A DNA stretch of 64,000 nucleotides, taken from the NCBI RefSeq assembly GCF_004135975.1, contig NZ_CP026538.1:2108001-2172000 (forward strand), in the 5' to 3' direction. Numbering within the stretch: the first letter of the stretch is position 1; every line of letters starts with the position of its first letter. This DNA comes from Solidesulfovibrio carbinolicus (GTDB lineage: Bacteria > Desulfobacterota > Desulfovibrionia > Desulfovibrionales > Desulfovibrionaceae). The position numbers were made by a program, and so were the translations under genes. Positions 1 through 8,742 of the stretch are shown here, piece after piece. A model generated the notes under the pieces. It was not told where the DNA came from. It searched no databases and saw only the letters and a program-made list of their open reading frames with translations.

Positions 1-1130
1 TGGGGCGTGGCCAGCTCCCGGGCGGAGTTGCCCAGGCGCGCCTCGGCAAAGGCCAGGGCCTCGGCCGTGCCCACGCAGCGCACGGTGTCGCCGAAATGCA
101 GCCCCACGCCTGGGCCTGGGGAAAATTCCGTGCCGGCCCGGGTGATGCGGGTGACGGCCACGTCATTATCCGGGCCAAGGCCCAGGGCCTCCACGGTGCG
201 GCCCACGGCGGCGGCTCGGGTGACCCGAAACGCGCGCACCTCCACCGGCCCCGGCAGGGCGGGCAGGTCCTGGTCGCTGTCGTGGCCGATCTCCCGGCAC
301 AGCGCGTCCAGGGACTCGGCCCGGCCCACGGCGTGGACGAGCATCCCCGGGGCCAGCACCGTGTCGGCGCTGACCGGACGCACCACGCCGCCGGTCATGA
401 CCCGCGAAACCACTGCCCCGCCCTCGGCGATGGCCGGGAGTTCGGCGAGGGGACGGCCAAAGGCGGCGGGCAGGGTCGCCTCGATGGTGCGCGAAGTCAG
501 CGGCGGGGCGTTTTCGGCTAAAAGCGTTTCGAGCTGGCGTGTTTCGGCCGCCGGGTCGATGCGGAAAATGCGGCGCACGGCCAGCATGGCCAGGATGATG
601 CCGAAGATGCCAAAGGGGTAGGCCACGGCGTAGCCCAGGCCGGCCTGGCCGACCAGGGCTTCGGCCTGGGCCGGGGCCAGCTCGGCAAAGGCCTGGGAGG
701 CGGCGGCCAACGAGGGGGTGTTGGTCACGGCCCCGCTGTAGACGCCCACGGCCACCGGCAGGGGGAAAAGCCCGAAAAAATGGAAGGCGGCGGTGAGAGC
801 GGCTCCGAAAACGACGATGCCCCCGGCCACGAGATTGAGCCGCAGACCCCGGCGGCGCAGGGAATCGACAAACCCCGGCCCGACCTGCATGCCGATGGCG
901 TAGACGAAAAGGATCAGGCCGAATTCCCGGACAAATTCCAAGATGTGGCGATCCAGGGCCAAGCCGTAGTGGCCGGCGGCCAGACCCGTGAAAAGCACGC
1001 CCCCGACGCCCAGGCGTACCCCGGCCACGGGCAGGCGTCCCAGGGCCAGGCCGGTTGCGGCGACCAGCCCGATGACCACCACGGCCTGGAGCGCCGAGGG
1101 AGCGAGCAAGAGCTGGGTCCAAAGGGCCAT
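1..1130 (-). CDS. AspT/YidE-type transporter, 5' part only
   Basis: The reading frame runs from an ATG at 1130 (preceded by GGAGGAAAC) off the left edge of the window, so about 376 N-terminal residues are visible. The first ~190 residues are a set of hydrophobic helices containing the family-like stretch LILFVYAIGMQVGPGF. Two soluble TrkA-C (RCK_C)-like segments follow at roughly residues 205-275 and 297-360. This order, a membrane half then two RCK_C domains then a second membrane half, is that of the aspartate:alanine exchanger/YidE family, usually about 550 residues, so the second membrane half should lie outside the window. The substrate cannot be told from sequence. It is divergent from fdhE, with a 228-bp intergenic region. 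Confidence 0.85.
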   Translation of the reverse strand, partial: MALWTQLLLAPSALQAVVVIGLVAATGLALGRLPVAGVRLGVGGVLFTGLAAGHYGLALDRHILEFVREFGLILFVYAIGMQVGPGFVDSLRRRGLRLNLVAGGIVVFGAALTAAFHFFGLFPLPVAVGVYSGAVTNTPSLAAASQAFAELAPAQAEALVGQAGLGYAVAYPFGIFGIILAMLAVRRIFRIDPAAETRQLETLLAENAPPLTSRTIEATLPAAFGRPLAELPAIAEGGAVVSRVMTGGVVRPVSADTVLAPGMLVHAVGRAESLDALCREIGHDSDQDLPALPGPVEVRAFRVTRAAAVGRTVEALGLGPDNDVAVTRITRAGTEFSPGPGVGLHFGDTVRCVGTAEALAFAEARLGNSARELATP

Positions 1131-1358
1131 GTTTCCTCCGCGAAATGCGCAGCAACCTCGGCCTTGACAGCCGGAGCCGCGCCGGGCATCGGCCATGCCG
1201 ACACCAAGAAGATGGTGCACAGTGCGGACGATCACGGCCGGCGTCAAGACCGGGGTGCCCCTCCTGCCTTGGGGCGGCGCTCCTTGCCAAGTTCGCCTTG
1301 CGTCACCATAATGCCTCAAAGGCCCTGCCGAGCGCCCCGGGCCGTTCAAGGAGACACC

Positions 1359-2243
1359 ATGCCCTTTGATTTTGATAAAGCTGCAAAAATGCTTGATAAA
1401 AAATTGGATTCCCTGTCGCGCAAGACCGTGTTGCCGGCTTCCTTGTTGTCGCTGGTCGCAGCCACCTCCCGGGTGCAGCTTGCGGCCCGGGCCAAACAGG
1501 ACGTGACGGTCGATCCGGCCGTTCTGGAGGATGTGGAGCGCAACCTGCGCGGCGCGCCCCGCTTGGCCCGGGACGCCTTTCCCGTGGACATGGGCCGGTT
1601 CGAGGCGCTTTTGGCCGAAATTTCCGGGTTGGTGCGCCAGGGCGAGGGGCATCTGGCCGAGGCCCTGGCCGTGCTTGAAGCCGACCGGGCGGCCGGAAGC
1701 CTCGACATGGCCAAGGCCGTGGGCCGGCATCTGGCCGGCGACGACGCCTTTTTTACCGCCTACGGCGAGCGCACCCCTGGCGCGCCGCGCCTGCTCGCCT
1801 TTCTGGTCCAGGCCGCCCTGGCCCCGCGTCTGGCCGCGGTGGGCGAGGCGGTCATGGCCCATTTTCCCGCGGACCGCTCCTGGGCCTTTGGCCACTGTCC
1901 GGTCTGCGCCAGCCCGCCGCTCATTGGGCGCCTGGTCGGCAAGGAAGGGGCCAGGCATCTGACCTGCTCCTTTTGCCAGGTCGAATACCGGGCCAAGCGC
2001 CTCATGTGCCCGCACTGCGGCGAGGAAGACGCCAAGCAGCTGGAAACCTTCACCGCCGCCGAGGAGCCGGGTTATCTTGTCAATGTCTGCCTGCGCTGCA
2101 AGAATTACATCAAGACGGTCGATTTTCGGGAGTTCGACCGGCCAAGCGTGCCGGTCCTGAACGACCTGGAATCCCTGACCCTGGACATGGCCGCCCGGGG
2201 CCAGGGCTATAACCGGCCGGTGCTGTCGGCCTGGGGGTTTTGA
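1359..2243 (+). CDS. fdhE: formate dehydrogenase accessory protein FdhE
   Basis: 294 residues. FdhE is a cytoplasmic maturation factor that binds the catalytic subunit of formate dehydrogenase. Four CxxC pairs are visible in the C-terminal half (CPVC near 180, CSFC near 203, CPHC near 217, CLRC near 244); this is the metal-binding rubredoxin-like arrangement expected of FdhE. The reading frame is open further upstream, but the ATG at 1359 follows AGGAGACACC and begins the family-like sequence, so it is preferred. The stop codon overlaps the fdhD start as ATGA, so the two genes are translationally coupled. It heads a run of Mo-cofactor and maturation genes that leads to fdhAB. Confidence 0.93.
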   Translation: MPFDFDKAAKMLDKKLDSLSRKTVLPASLLSLVAATSRVQLAARAKQDVTVDPAVLEDVERNLRGAPRLARDAFPVDMGRFEALLAEISGLVRQGEGHLAEALAVLEADRAAGSLDMAKAVGRHLAGDDAFFTAYGERTPGAPRLLAFLVQAALAPRLAAVGEAVMAHFPADRSWAFGHCPVCASPPLIGRLVGKEGARHLTCSFCQVEYRAKRLMCPHCGEEDAKQLETFTAAEEPGYLVNVCLRCKNYIKTVDFREFDRPSVPVLNDLESLTLDMAARGQGYNRPVLSAWGF

Positions 2244-2956
2244 TGGAACTGCCGGAACTGACCCGAGCAATATCCTGCCGCCGCTACCGGGACGGGTTTT
2301 TCTCCGACATCACCGATGACGTGGCTACCGAGATCCGGGTCACCCTGGACCTGGAAGGCGTGGGGCGAAAGACGCTTTACGCCGCGCCCCTTGATCCCGA
2401 GGCGCTGGTGCTGGGCCATGCCGCCCTGGACATGCTCGGGCCGGGCGAGATTCCGGCGTTGACCGACGCCCAGGGCTTGAGCTTTTCCCTGAAAGTCGTC
2501 CCGGACGCCCGGCCGGCGCCTGATACGACCCGGCCGGGCGGGCTGCCGGCCGCCGAACTGTTGACCCTGGTGCGGCGTTTCATCGCCGAACCGGGCCTGT
2601 GGGATGGCACGGGCTGTTTTCACCGGGCGGCCTTGTACGATCCCCTGGCCGGCAATTTTATCGCCCGGGCCGAGGACATCGGCCGCCACAACTGTCTGGA
2701 CCGGTTGGCCGGGCAGGGCCTGCGCCAGGGGCTGTGCCTGCCGGAGTTGATCCTTTTTCTGTCCTGCCGGGTGACGGCCAGCATGATGCAAAAAGCCCTG
2801 CGGGCCGGGCTTCGCATGGTGGTCAGCCGTTCGGCCGTGACCGGAGCGGCCCTTGGCGCGGCCAAGGACGCCGGCGTCACCCTGGTCGGCTTTGCCCGGG
2901 ACGCCGAGGAGCGTTTCACCGTCTTCACTGACGCCGCCGGCCGGGTGGGGGCGTGA
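2243..2956 (+). CDS. fdhD: FdhD-family formate dehydrogenase sulfurtransferase, atypical
   Basis: 237 residues from the ATG overlapping the fdhE stop (a TTG one codon earlier is less likely). FdhD transfers sulfur from IscS to the bis-MGD cofactor of formate dehydrogenase. Family signatures present are TGCFHRAAL and EDIGRHNCLD, plus the C-terminal nucleotide-binding part (VVSRSAVTGAAL). The region before TGC is short, and the flexible loop that normally carries the catalytic CxxC pair (CGVC in Escherichia coli) is absent: no cysteine occurs before TGC. The protein is also shorter than the E. coli one (277 residues). It may use another cysteine or only bind cofactor. Identity is firm from motifs and context; the sulfur-transfer mechanism is uncertain. 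Confidence 0.88.
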   Translation: MELPELTRAISCRRYRDGFFSDITDDVATEIRVTLDLEGVGRKTLYAAPLDPEALVLGHAALDMLGPGEIPALTDAQGLSFSLKVVPDARPAPDTTRPGGLPAAELLTLVRRFIAEPGLWDGTGCFHRAALYDPLAGNFIARAEDIGRHNCLDRLAGQGLRQGLCLPELILFLSCRVTASMMQKALRAGLRMVVSRSAVTGAALGAAKDAGVTLVGFARDAEERFTVFTDAAGRVGA

Positions 2957-3564
2957 AGACGGGCGGGGAACTGCCGCTTGGCGTGGTGCTGGCCGGGGGA
3001 CTGAGCAGCCGCATGGGCCGGGACAAGGCCTGGCTCACCTTTTTCGGCCAGCCGCTACTGCGCCGGGTGGCCGAGGTGCTGGCCGGGGTCACGGGCGAGA
3101 TCATGGTTTCCGGGCGCGATCCCGCCCCGTTCGGCTTTGCCTGCCCCTGGCTCCCCGATGACACGCCGCGCCTGGGTCCGGCCGGCGGGGTCATGACCGT
3201 CCTGGCCGCGACGGGCCGGCCGTGCCTGGTCGTTTCCTGCGATCTGCCGTTTCTGGAACCAGAAACCCTGGTCCGTCTGGTCGCGGCCTGGCGCGATCGG
3301 CCGGAAACGGCCCTTATGACCACCTACCGCATCGTCGAGACCGGCTTCGTGGAGTCGCTGGTGGCCATCTACGATCCGGCCGGGTTGCCGCTGTTGCGGG
3401 AGAACCTGGAGCAGGGCCAGCGCCGGCTTTCAGCCATTTTTCCCGAGTCCCTGCGTTGCCATCTGGACTACAGTCGCGACGATCCGGCCGTGGCCCGGGC
3501 TTTTTTCAACGTCAATTCGCCGCCGGACCTCATCCGGGCACGCGGCATGGAGGAGGGGGCATGA
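2953..3564 (+). CDS. mobA: molybdenum cofactor guanylyltransferase MobA
   Basis: 203 residues, GTG start overlapping the fdhD stop. MobA transfers GMP from GTP to molybdopterin, giving the guanine dinucleotide form needed by formate dehydrogenase. The N-terminal nucleotide-binding signature LAGGLSSRMGRDK (residues ~14-26) and the later SCDLPFLEPE segment, with the metal-binding Asp, are those of MobA. Length is typical. It sits between fdhD and moaA with 4-bp overlaps at both ends, so cofactor maturation and synthesis are probably coordinated with fdhAB downstream. Confidence 0.93.
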   Translation: MKTGGELPLGVVLAGGLSSRMGRDKAWLTFFGQPLLRRVAEVLAGVTGEIMVSGRDPAPFGFACPWLPDDTPRLGPAGGVMTVLAATGRPCLVVSCDLPFLEPETLVRLVAAWRDRPETALMTTYRIVETGFVESLVAIYDPAGLPLLRENLEQGQRRLSAIFPESLRCHLDYSRDDPAVARAFFNVNSPPDLIRARGMEEGA

Positions 3565-4568
3565 CCGGCACATCTGGCAAGGCCCTTCGCGACGGGCGCG
3601 GCCGCGCCGTCAGCTACCTGCGCCTTTCCGTCACCGACCGCTGCAACCTGGCCTGCATGTACTGCCGGCCCAAGGAAAGCTTCACCTTCATCGGCCACGA
3701 CAAGATCCTGCGCTACGAGGAGATGCTCGACCTTGTGGGCATGGCCCGGGACATGGGCATCGTCAAGCTGCGCTTGACCGGCGGCGAACCCTTTGCCCGG
3801 CGTGACTTCATGAGTTTCGTCGCCTCCATCCGGGAACGTTACCCGGAAATGGACCTGCGCATCACCACCAACGCCACCTTGCTGGCCGGCCGCCCAGCCA
3901 TGCTGGCCAAGCTCGGGGTCAGCGCCGTCAACATTTCCCTGGACAGCCTTGATCGGGCAATCTTTGCCCGCATCACCGGCCACGACCGGTTGGCCGCCGT
4001 GCTCAAGGGCATCGACGAGTGTCTGGAGGCCGGGATTCGGGTCAAGATCAACGCGGTGGCCCTTCGCGGCATCAACACGGCGGAAGTTCCGGCCTTTGTG
4101 GCCATGGCCGAGAAGTCGCCCATTGACGTGCGTTTCATCGAGTTCATGCCGGTTGGCGACGGCAATCTCTGGCGGCCGGAAAACTATATTTCGGCCCAGG
4201 ACGTGGTGGAGTTGGCTTCGCGTTCCGCCGATTTTGTCCAGGACGGCAGCGACCGGGCCACCGGCGGCCCGGCCCGGATGTACCGCATCGCCGGCGGGGC
4301 CGGGCGCTTCGGCGTCATTTCGCCCTTAAGCGAACATTTCTGCGACACCTGCAACCGGCTTCGCATCACGGCCGACGGCAAGCTGCGCACCTGCCTGTTT
4401 TCCACCAAGGAATACCGGCTGCGGGGCATGCTGCGCAATCCGGCCCTGGGACTTGCCGCCGTGCGCCGGGTCATCGCCCTGGCCCTTCGCACCAAGCCGC
4501 TGGGCTATGAGGTGCTCAACCCCGGCGCGGCCGGCAAGACGCGTGGCATGTCGGCCATCGGCGGCTGA
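3561..4568 (+). CDS. moaA: GTP 3',8-cyclase MoaA
   Basis: 335 residues. This radical SAM enzyme catalyses the first step of molybdopterin synthesis, converting GTP to 3',8-cyclo-GTP (made into cPMP by MoaC, encoded at 57953). The N-terminal [4Fe-4S]/SAM motif is C28-x3-C32-x2-C35. The C-terminal substrate-binding cluster is C261-x2-C264-x13-C278. The chain ends in the conserved double glycine (SAIGG). The ATG overlaps the mobA stop, making it the fourth gene of a contiguous fdhE-fdhD-mobA-moaA run. Separating moaA from moaC by more than 50 kb is not unusual. Confidence 0.95.
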   Translation: MTGTSGKALRDGRGRAVSYLRLSVTDRCNLACMYCRPKESFTFIGHDKILRYEEMLDLVGMARDMGIVKLRLTGGEPFARRDFMSFVASIRERYPEMDLRITTNATLLAGRPAMLAKLGVSAVNISLDSLDRAIFARITGHDRLAAVLKGIDECLEAGIRVKINAVALRGINTAEVPAFVAMAEKSPIDVRFIEFMPVGDGNLWRPENYISAQDVVELASRSADFVQDGSDRATGGPARMYRIAGGAGRFGVISPLSEHFCDTCNRLRITADGKLRTCLFSTKEYRLRGMLRNPALGLAAVRRVIALALRTKPLGYEVLNPGAAGKTRGMSAIGG

Positions 4569-4653
4569 CGCCGCCCGGGCCAGAGCGGAGAGAAGGCAGC
4601 GCCAGACTATGCACGCACGAACGGCGCGGATGCGACGGTAAGGGCGGACGGTC

Positions 4654-5513
4654 TTGGCCCTGGACCTGACCCGCCACCTGCGCAGCGAGGAGGGGGCGCG
4701 CAAGTTTCTGGAGCGCCGGGCCTGGCCCGGCGGCCAGCCCGTCTGCCCGCGTTGCGCCGGGACCAAGGCCTACGCCCTGGCCGAGGGCCGGGTGCGCTGC
4801 GCCGGTTGCCGCTACACCTTCACGCCCTGTCCGGCCGTTTCGCCGGGCTGGCCGGCCTGACCCCACGCCAATGGCTGCGCCTGCTCGCCCTTTTCGCCGC
4901 CGAGGAAACCGCCCACGCCATGGCCGCCGCCCTGGGGCTGGCCTACAACACCGTCTACAAGGCCGCCACCGTGGCGAGGCTGTCCATCCTGGCCGCCAGT
5001 CTCGACGGTCGCGACATCCTCAAAAGCCCGCTCGGCGCGGAACTGGGGTCTGCCGCCCGGAGCATGCGGCCGGCCGGTCCGGATGAACAGCTGGCCGCCG
5101 TGCCCGTTTTCGGCATCCTGGAGCGCGGCGGATTGGTCTTCATCGACTATCTGCCAAACCTCGGTCCGGAAGATCTGCTCCATTTCAACCGCAACTTCTC
5201 CCTGCCCCTTTCACGACTGGGTTCCATCGTCTACTCCGACCGCTACCTGCGCTACGACGCCCTGGTGGCCTGCGGCTCGGATATCCTGACCCGGCGTCTG
5301 GTGGAGGTCACGGGCCGCGCCCCAGCCGTCGATCCCCGCCAGGCGGGCTTCTGGCCCTACGCCCGGGAACGCCTCATCCGGTTCCATGGGGTCACGGCGG
5401 GGAAATTTCCGCTGTATCTCAAGGAACTGGAATTCCGCTATAACCACCGAGATCAAGGCATCATGCCGATTTTGCTAGATTATATTGTCTCTTTGGTGCC
5501 AGACCTTAACTAA
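4654..5513 (+). pseudogene. IS1595/ISXO2-like transposase-derived protein, frameshifted
   Basis: Two overlapping frames make one protein of about 285 residues. Frame 1 starts with TTG at 4654 and encodes a zinc ribbon (CPRC ... CAGC, then RYTF). It must shift by -1 near 4820-4835 into the frame ending at 5513, which continues with LSGRFAGLAGLTP, a helical region, and an ISXO2-like domain (VFGILERGG, then YSDRYLRYDAL, ending KELEFRYNHR). The DE of the first catalytic block and the N-x-IE-x-FW block of active transposases look replaced (AELGS; RQAGFW), while the middle Asp is kept. No inverted repeats were found around it. It lies between moaA and fdhA in the same direction, so it may be a domesticated DNA-binding protein. 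The frameshift may be real decay, recoding or a sequence error. Confidence 0.6.
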
Positions 5514-5524
5514 TTCTTTTTCCT

Positions 5525-5553
5525 TTGACCCCTTTTGTCCCGCTTTCTACAGA
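5525..5553 (+). promoter_or_regulatory. possible sigma70-type promoter for fdhAB
   Basis: TTGACC (5525-5530), a 17-bp spacer and TACAGA (5548-5553) lie in the only AT-rich part of this locus, about 140 bp before fdhA. The -35 is a good match and the -10 is poor. The upstream stop codon and the downstream operator-like palindrome make this a reasonable place for a promoter, but nothing confirms it. Confidence 0.3.
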
Positions 5554-5594
5554 GAAAGTGACTCTTCGCATTTATGTCTATGTTATTTTTAGCT

Positions 5595-5612
5595 TATGCT
5601 AATTTTAGCATA
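5595..5612. promoter_or_regulatory. operator-like palindrome upstream of fdhA
   Basis: Perfect 8-bp inverted repeat TATGCTAA-TT-TTAGCATA, in an AT-rich island of an otherwise very GC-rich region, 78 bp before the fdhA start. The dyad is typical of a site for a dimeric regulator. It does not match the FNR/CRP consensus (TTGAT-N4-ATCAA). No T-run follows, so a terminator is less likely. Confidence 0.5.
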
Positions 5613-5689
5613 GCACAACGGGTCAAAGCCCGACGTCGCAAGCCTGGCGGCGGGATTGGTGAGAACGCTTAGCGGCAAGGAGACGGACC

Positions 5690-8600
5690 ATGGAATGGAA
5701 CCGGCGAGAGTTCCTCAAAATCGCAGGCGCGACCACGGCCGTGACCGCCTTTGGCGGCCTCGGCTTTGATCTGCGCCCGGCCTATGCCGAGGGGCAGGCG
5801 GCCAAGCTCAAGTTCACCAAGCAGAGCACCTCGGTGTGCTGCTACTGTTCGGTGGGCTGCGGGCTGATCTGCAGCACGGATAAGGACGGCAAGGGCAGGG
5901 TGGTCAACATCGAGGGCGATCCGGATCATCCGATCAACGAAGGCGCGCTGTGCCCCAAGGGCGCGTCCCACTACCAGCTCGGCAACAATGACCGCCGCAT
6001 CCAGAAGGTGCTCTACCGCGCCCCGTACAGCGAGAACTGGGAAGAAAAATCCTGGGATTGGGCGCTGGACCGTATCGCCCGCAAGGTCAAGGAAGCCCGC
6101 GACGGCAGCTTCGTGACCAAGGACGCCAAGGGCCGGGTGGTCAACCGTTGCGAAGGCATCGCCTCGGTCGGTTCCGCCGCCATGGACAATGAAGAGTGCT
6201 GGATCTACCAGGCCATGCTCCGGGCCATGGGATTAAGCTACATTGAGCATCAGGCCCGTATCTGACACAGCGCCACTGTAGCGGCTCTGGCAGAGTCGTT
6301 CGGACGCGGGGCGATGACCAATCACTGGATCGACATCGCCAATTCTGATTGCATTTTCATTATCGGCAGCAACGCCGCCGAGAACCATCCCATCTCGTTT
6401 AAGTGGGCCCTGCGGGCCAAGGACAAGGGCGCGACCATTATCCACGTGGACCCGCGCTACACCCGCACTTCCCAGCATGCCGACGTGTTCGCCAGGTTGC
6501 GCTCGGGTTCGGATATCCCGTTTTTTGGGGGTCTTATCCGGTACATCCTGGCCAACAACCTGTATTTCAAGGACTACGTCGTCAACTACACCAACGCGTC
6601 GTTTATCGTGGGCGACAAATACGACTTTAAGGATGGCCTTTTTAGCGGCTATGACGCCGAAAAGCGGGCCTACGACAAGTCGAGCTGGAGCTTTGTCCGT
6701 GACGACGCCGGCCAGATCAAGAAAGACCCGACGCTGAACAACCCGCGTTGCGTCTTCCAGATCTTAAAAGCCCACTACGACCGTTACGACATGAAGTCGG
6801 TCTCGGCCATCACCGGCACGCCGGTGGCCGATCTGCAGAAGGTCTACCAGACCTACGCCGCCACCGGCAAACCCGAGAAGTCCGGCACCATGCTCTACGC
6901 CATGGGCCAGACCCAGCACACCGTGGGCGTGCAAAACATCCGCGCCATGTCCATCATCCAGTTGCTTTTAGGCAACATGGGCGTGGCCGGCGGCGGCATC
7001 AACGCCCTTCGCGGCGAGGCCAACGTCCAGGGTTCCACCGACCAGGGCCTGCTCTTCCACATTCTGCCCGGCTACATCCCCACCCCCTCGGCGGCGATGC
7101 AGACCCTGGCCGAGTACAACGAGAAGAACACCCCGGTGACCAAGGACCCGCAAAGCGCCAACTGGTGGGGCAACCGGCCCAAGTACATGGCGAGCTTTCT
7201 CAAGTCCATGTACCCCGAGCAGGATCTCGACACCGGCTACACCTACCTGCCTAAGCTCGAACCGGGCAAGGACTACTCCTGGCTGTCGCTTTTCGACGCC
7301 ATGCTCGGCGGCGCTTTCAAGGGCTTTTTCGCCTGGGGCCAGAACCCGGCCGCCAGCACCGCCAACGCCAACAAGACCCGCGAGGCCATGACCAAGCTCG
7401 ACTGGATGGTCACGGTCAACATGTTCGAGACGGAAACCGGCTCCTTCTGGAAGGGTCCGGGCATGGACCCCAAGAAGATCAAAACCGAGGTCTTCTATCT
7501 GCCCTGCGCCGTGGCCTTTGAAAAGGAAGGCTCCATCTCCAACTCCGGCCGCTGGATGCAGTGGCGCTATCCGGCCCAGGCCCCCTTGGGCGACTCCAAG
7601 CCCGACGGCGACATCATCTACGAACTCTTCGAGAAGATTCGCGGCCTGTACGCCAAGGAAGGCGGCGCCTACCCCGACCCCATCAAGAACCTCAACTGGG
7701 ACGTGGCCACCAACCACATTTTCGATCCCCACAAGGTCGCCAAGCGCATCAACGGGTACTTCCTCAAGGAAAAAACCCTGAAGGTGGGCGACACGGAAAA
7801 GACGTTCAAGCCCGGCGATCCGGTGCCGGCCTTTGCCCTGCTGCAGACCGACGGCTCCACCTGCTCGGGCAACTGGATCTACGCGGCCTCCTACACCGAC
7901 AAGAACATGGCCGCCCGCCGCGACAAGACGCAAACCGCCATGCAGGCCAAGATCGGTCTCTATCCGGGTTGGACTTGGTGTTGGCCGGTCAACCGCCGGG
8001 TGCTCTACAACCGCGCCTCGGTGGATCCCCAGGGCAAGCCTTACCAGCCGGAAAAGGCGGTCATCGCCTGGGAAGACGGCAAGTGGGTGGGCGACGTGCC
8101 CGACGGTCCCTGGCCGCCCATGGCCGATCAGAAAAACGGCAAGTCGCCGTTTATCATGACCACCGAGGGCTTGGGCCTCATCTTCGGCCCGGGCCGCAAC
8201 GACGGTCCCTTGCCCGAACACTACGAGCCCCTGGAATGTCCGGTCGGCGAGAACCCGTTCTCCAAGCAGCTGCACAACCCCACGGCGCTCAAGTTCACCG
8301 GCCCCACCGAAGTGCACGCTTCCTGCGATCCGCGCTTCCCGTTCGTGTGCTCCACCTACCGGGTCACCGAACACTGGCAGACCGGCGTCATGACCCGCAA
8401 CTCCCCCTGGCTGCTTGAAGCCGAACCGCAGATGTTCTGCGAGATGAGCCCCGAGCTGGCCAAGATGCGCGGCATCAAAAACGGCGAGAAGGTGATCCTC
8501 GAAAGCACTCGCGGTTCGCTGTGGGCCAAGGCCATCGTTACCGAGCGCATTCAGCCCTTCACCGTGCTCGGTCAGACCATCCACCAGGTGGGCATCCCCT

Positions 8601-8728
8601 GGCACTACGGCTGGACCTGGCCCAAGCATGGCGGCGACTCGGCCAACATCCTGTGTCCCTCGGTCGGCGACCCCAATACGGGCATCCCCGAGACCAAGGC
8701 CTTCATGGTCAACGTGCGCAAGGCCTAG
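5690..8728 (+). CDS. fdhA: formate dehydrogenase catalytic subunit, selenocysteine-containing
   Basis: 1012 residues if the in-frame TGA at 6263-6265 is read as selenocysteine 192. The context is HQARI-Sec-HSATV, the active-site position of Sec formate dehydrogenases, and the frame continues seamlessly to 8728. The enzyme oxidises formate to CO2 at a Mo- or W-bis-MGD centre. The N-terminus carries a twin-arginine signal (RREFLK, residues 5-10, then a hydrophobic stretch ending AYA), so the folded protein should be exported to the periplasm. A [4Fe-4S] motif (CCYCSVGCGLIC with a later Cys in LCPKG) follows. The molybdopterin-binding and dinucleotide-binding domains fill the rest. fdhB follows after 14 bp. 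An annotator stopping at TGA would split it into two genes. Confidence 0.96.
6263..6300 (+). promoter_or_regulatory. Sec codon and candidate SECIS hairpin in fdhA
   Basis: The TGA at 6263-6265 is followed by sequence able to fold. One option pairs 6283-6288 with 6292-6297 (GGCTCT/AGAGTC, one G-T pair) around a GGC loop centred about 25 nt after TGA. A second pairs GCCA (6272-6275) with TGGC (6288-6291). Bacterial SECIS elements lie just 3' of the UGA within the coding region and bind SelB. Which fold is correct was not computed. Confidence 0.6.
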
Positions 8729-8742
8729 GGAGGACCGACGCC

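Noticed and set aside
166-1290. 374-codon minus-strand frame near the left edge
   Set aside because: The frame starting at 1130 has hydrophobic helices and RCK_C domains of a known transporter family; this one is arginine- and proline-rich with no features.
5603-5604. FNR/CRP-type site reading of the fdhA upstream palindrome
   Set aside because: The half-sites TATGCTAA do not contain TTGAT or TGTGA and the spacer is two bases instead of four or six.
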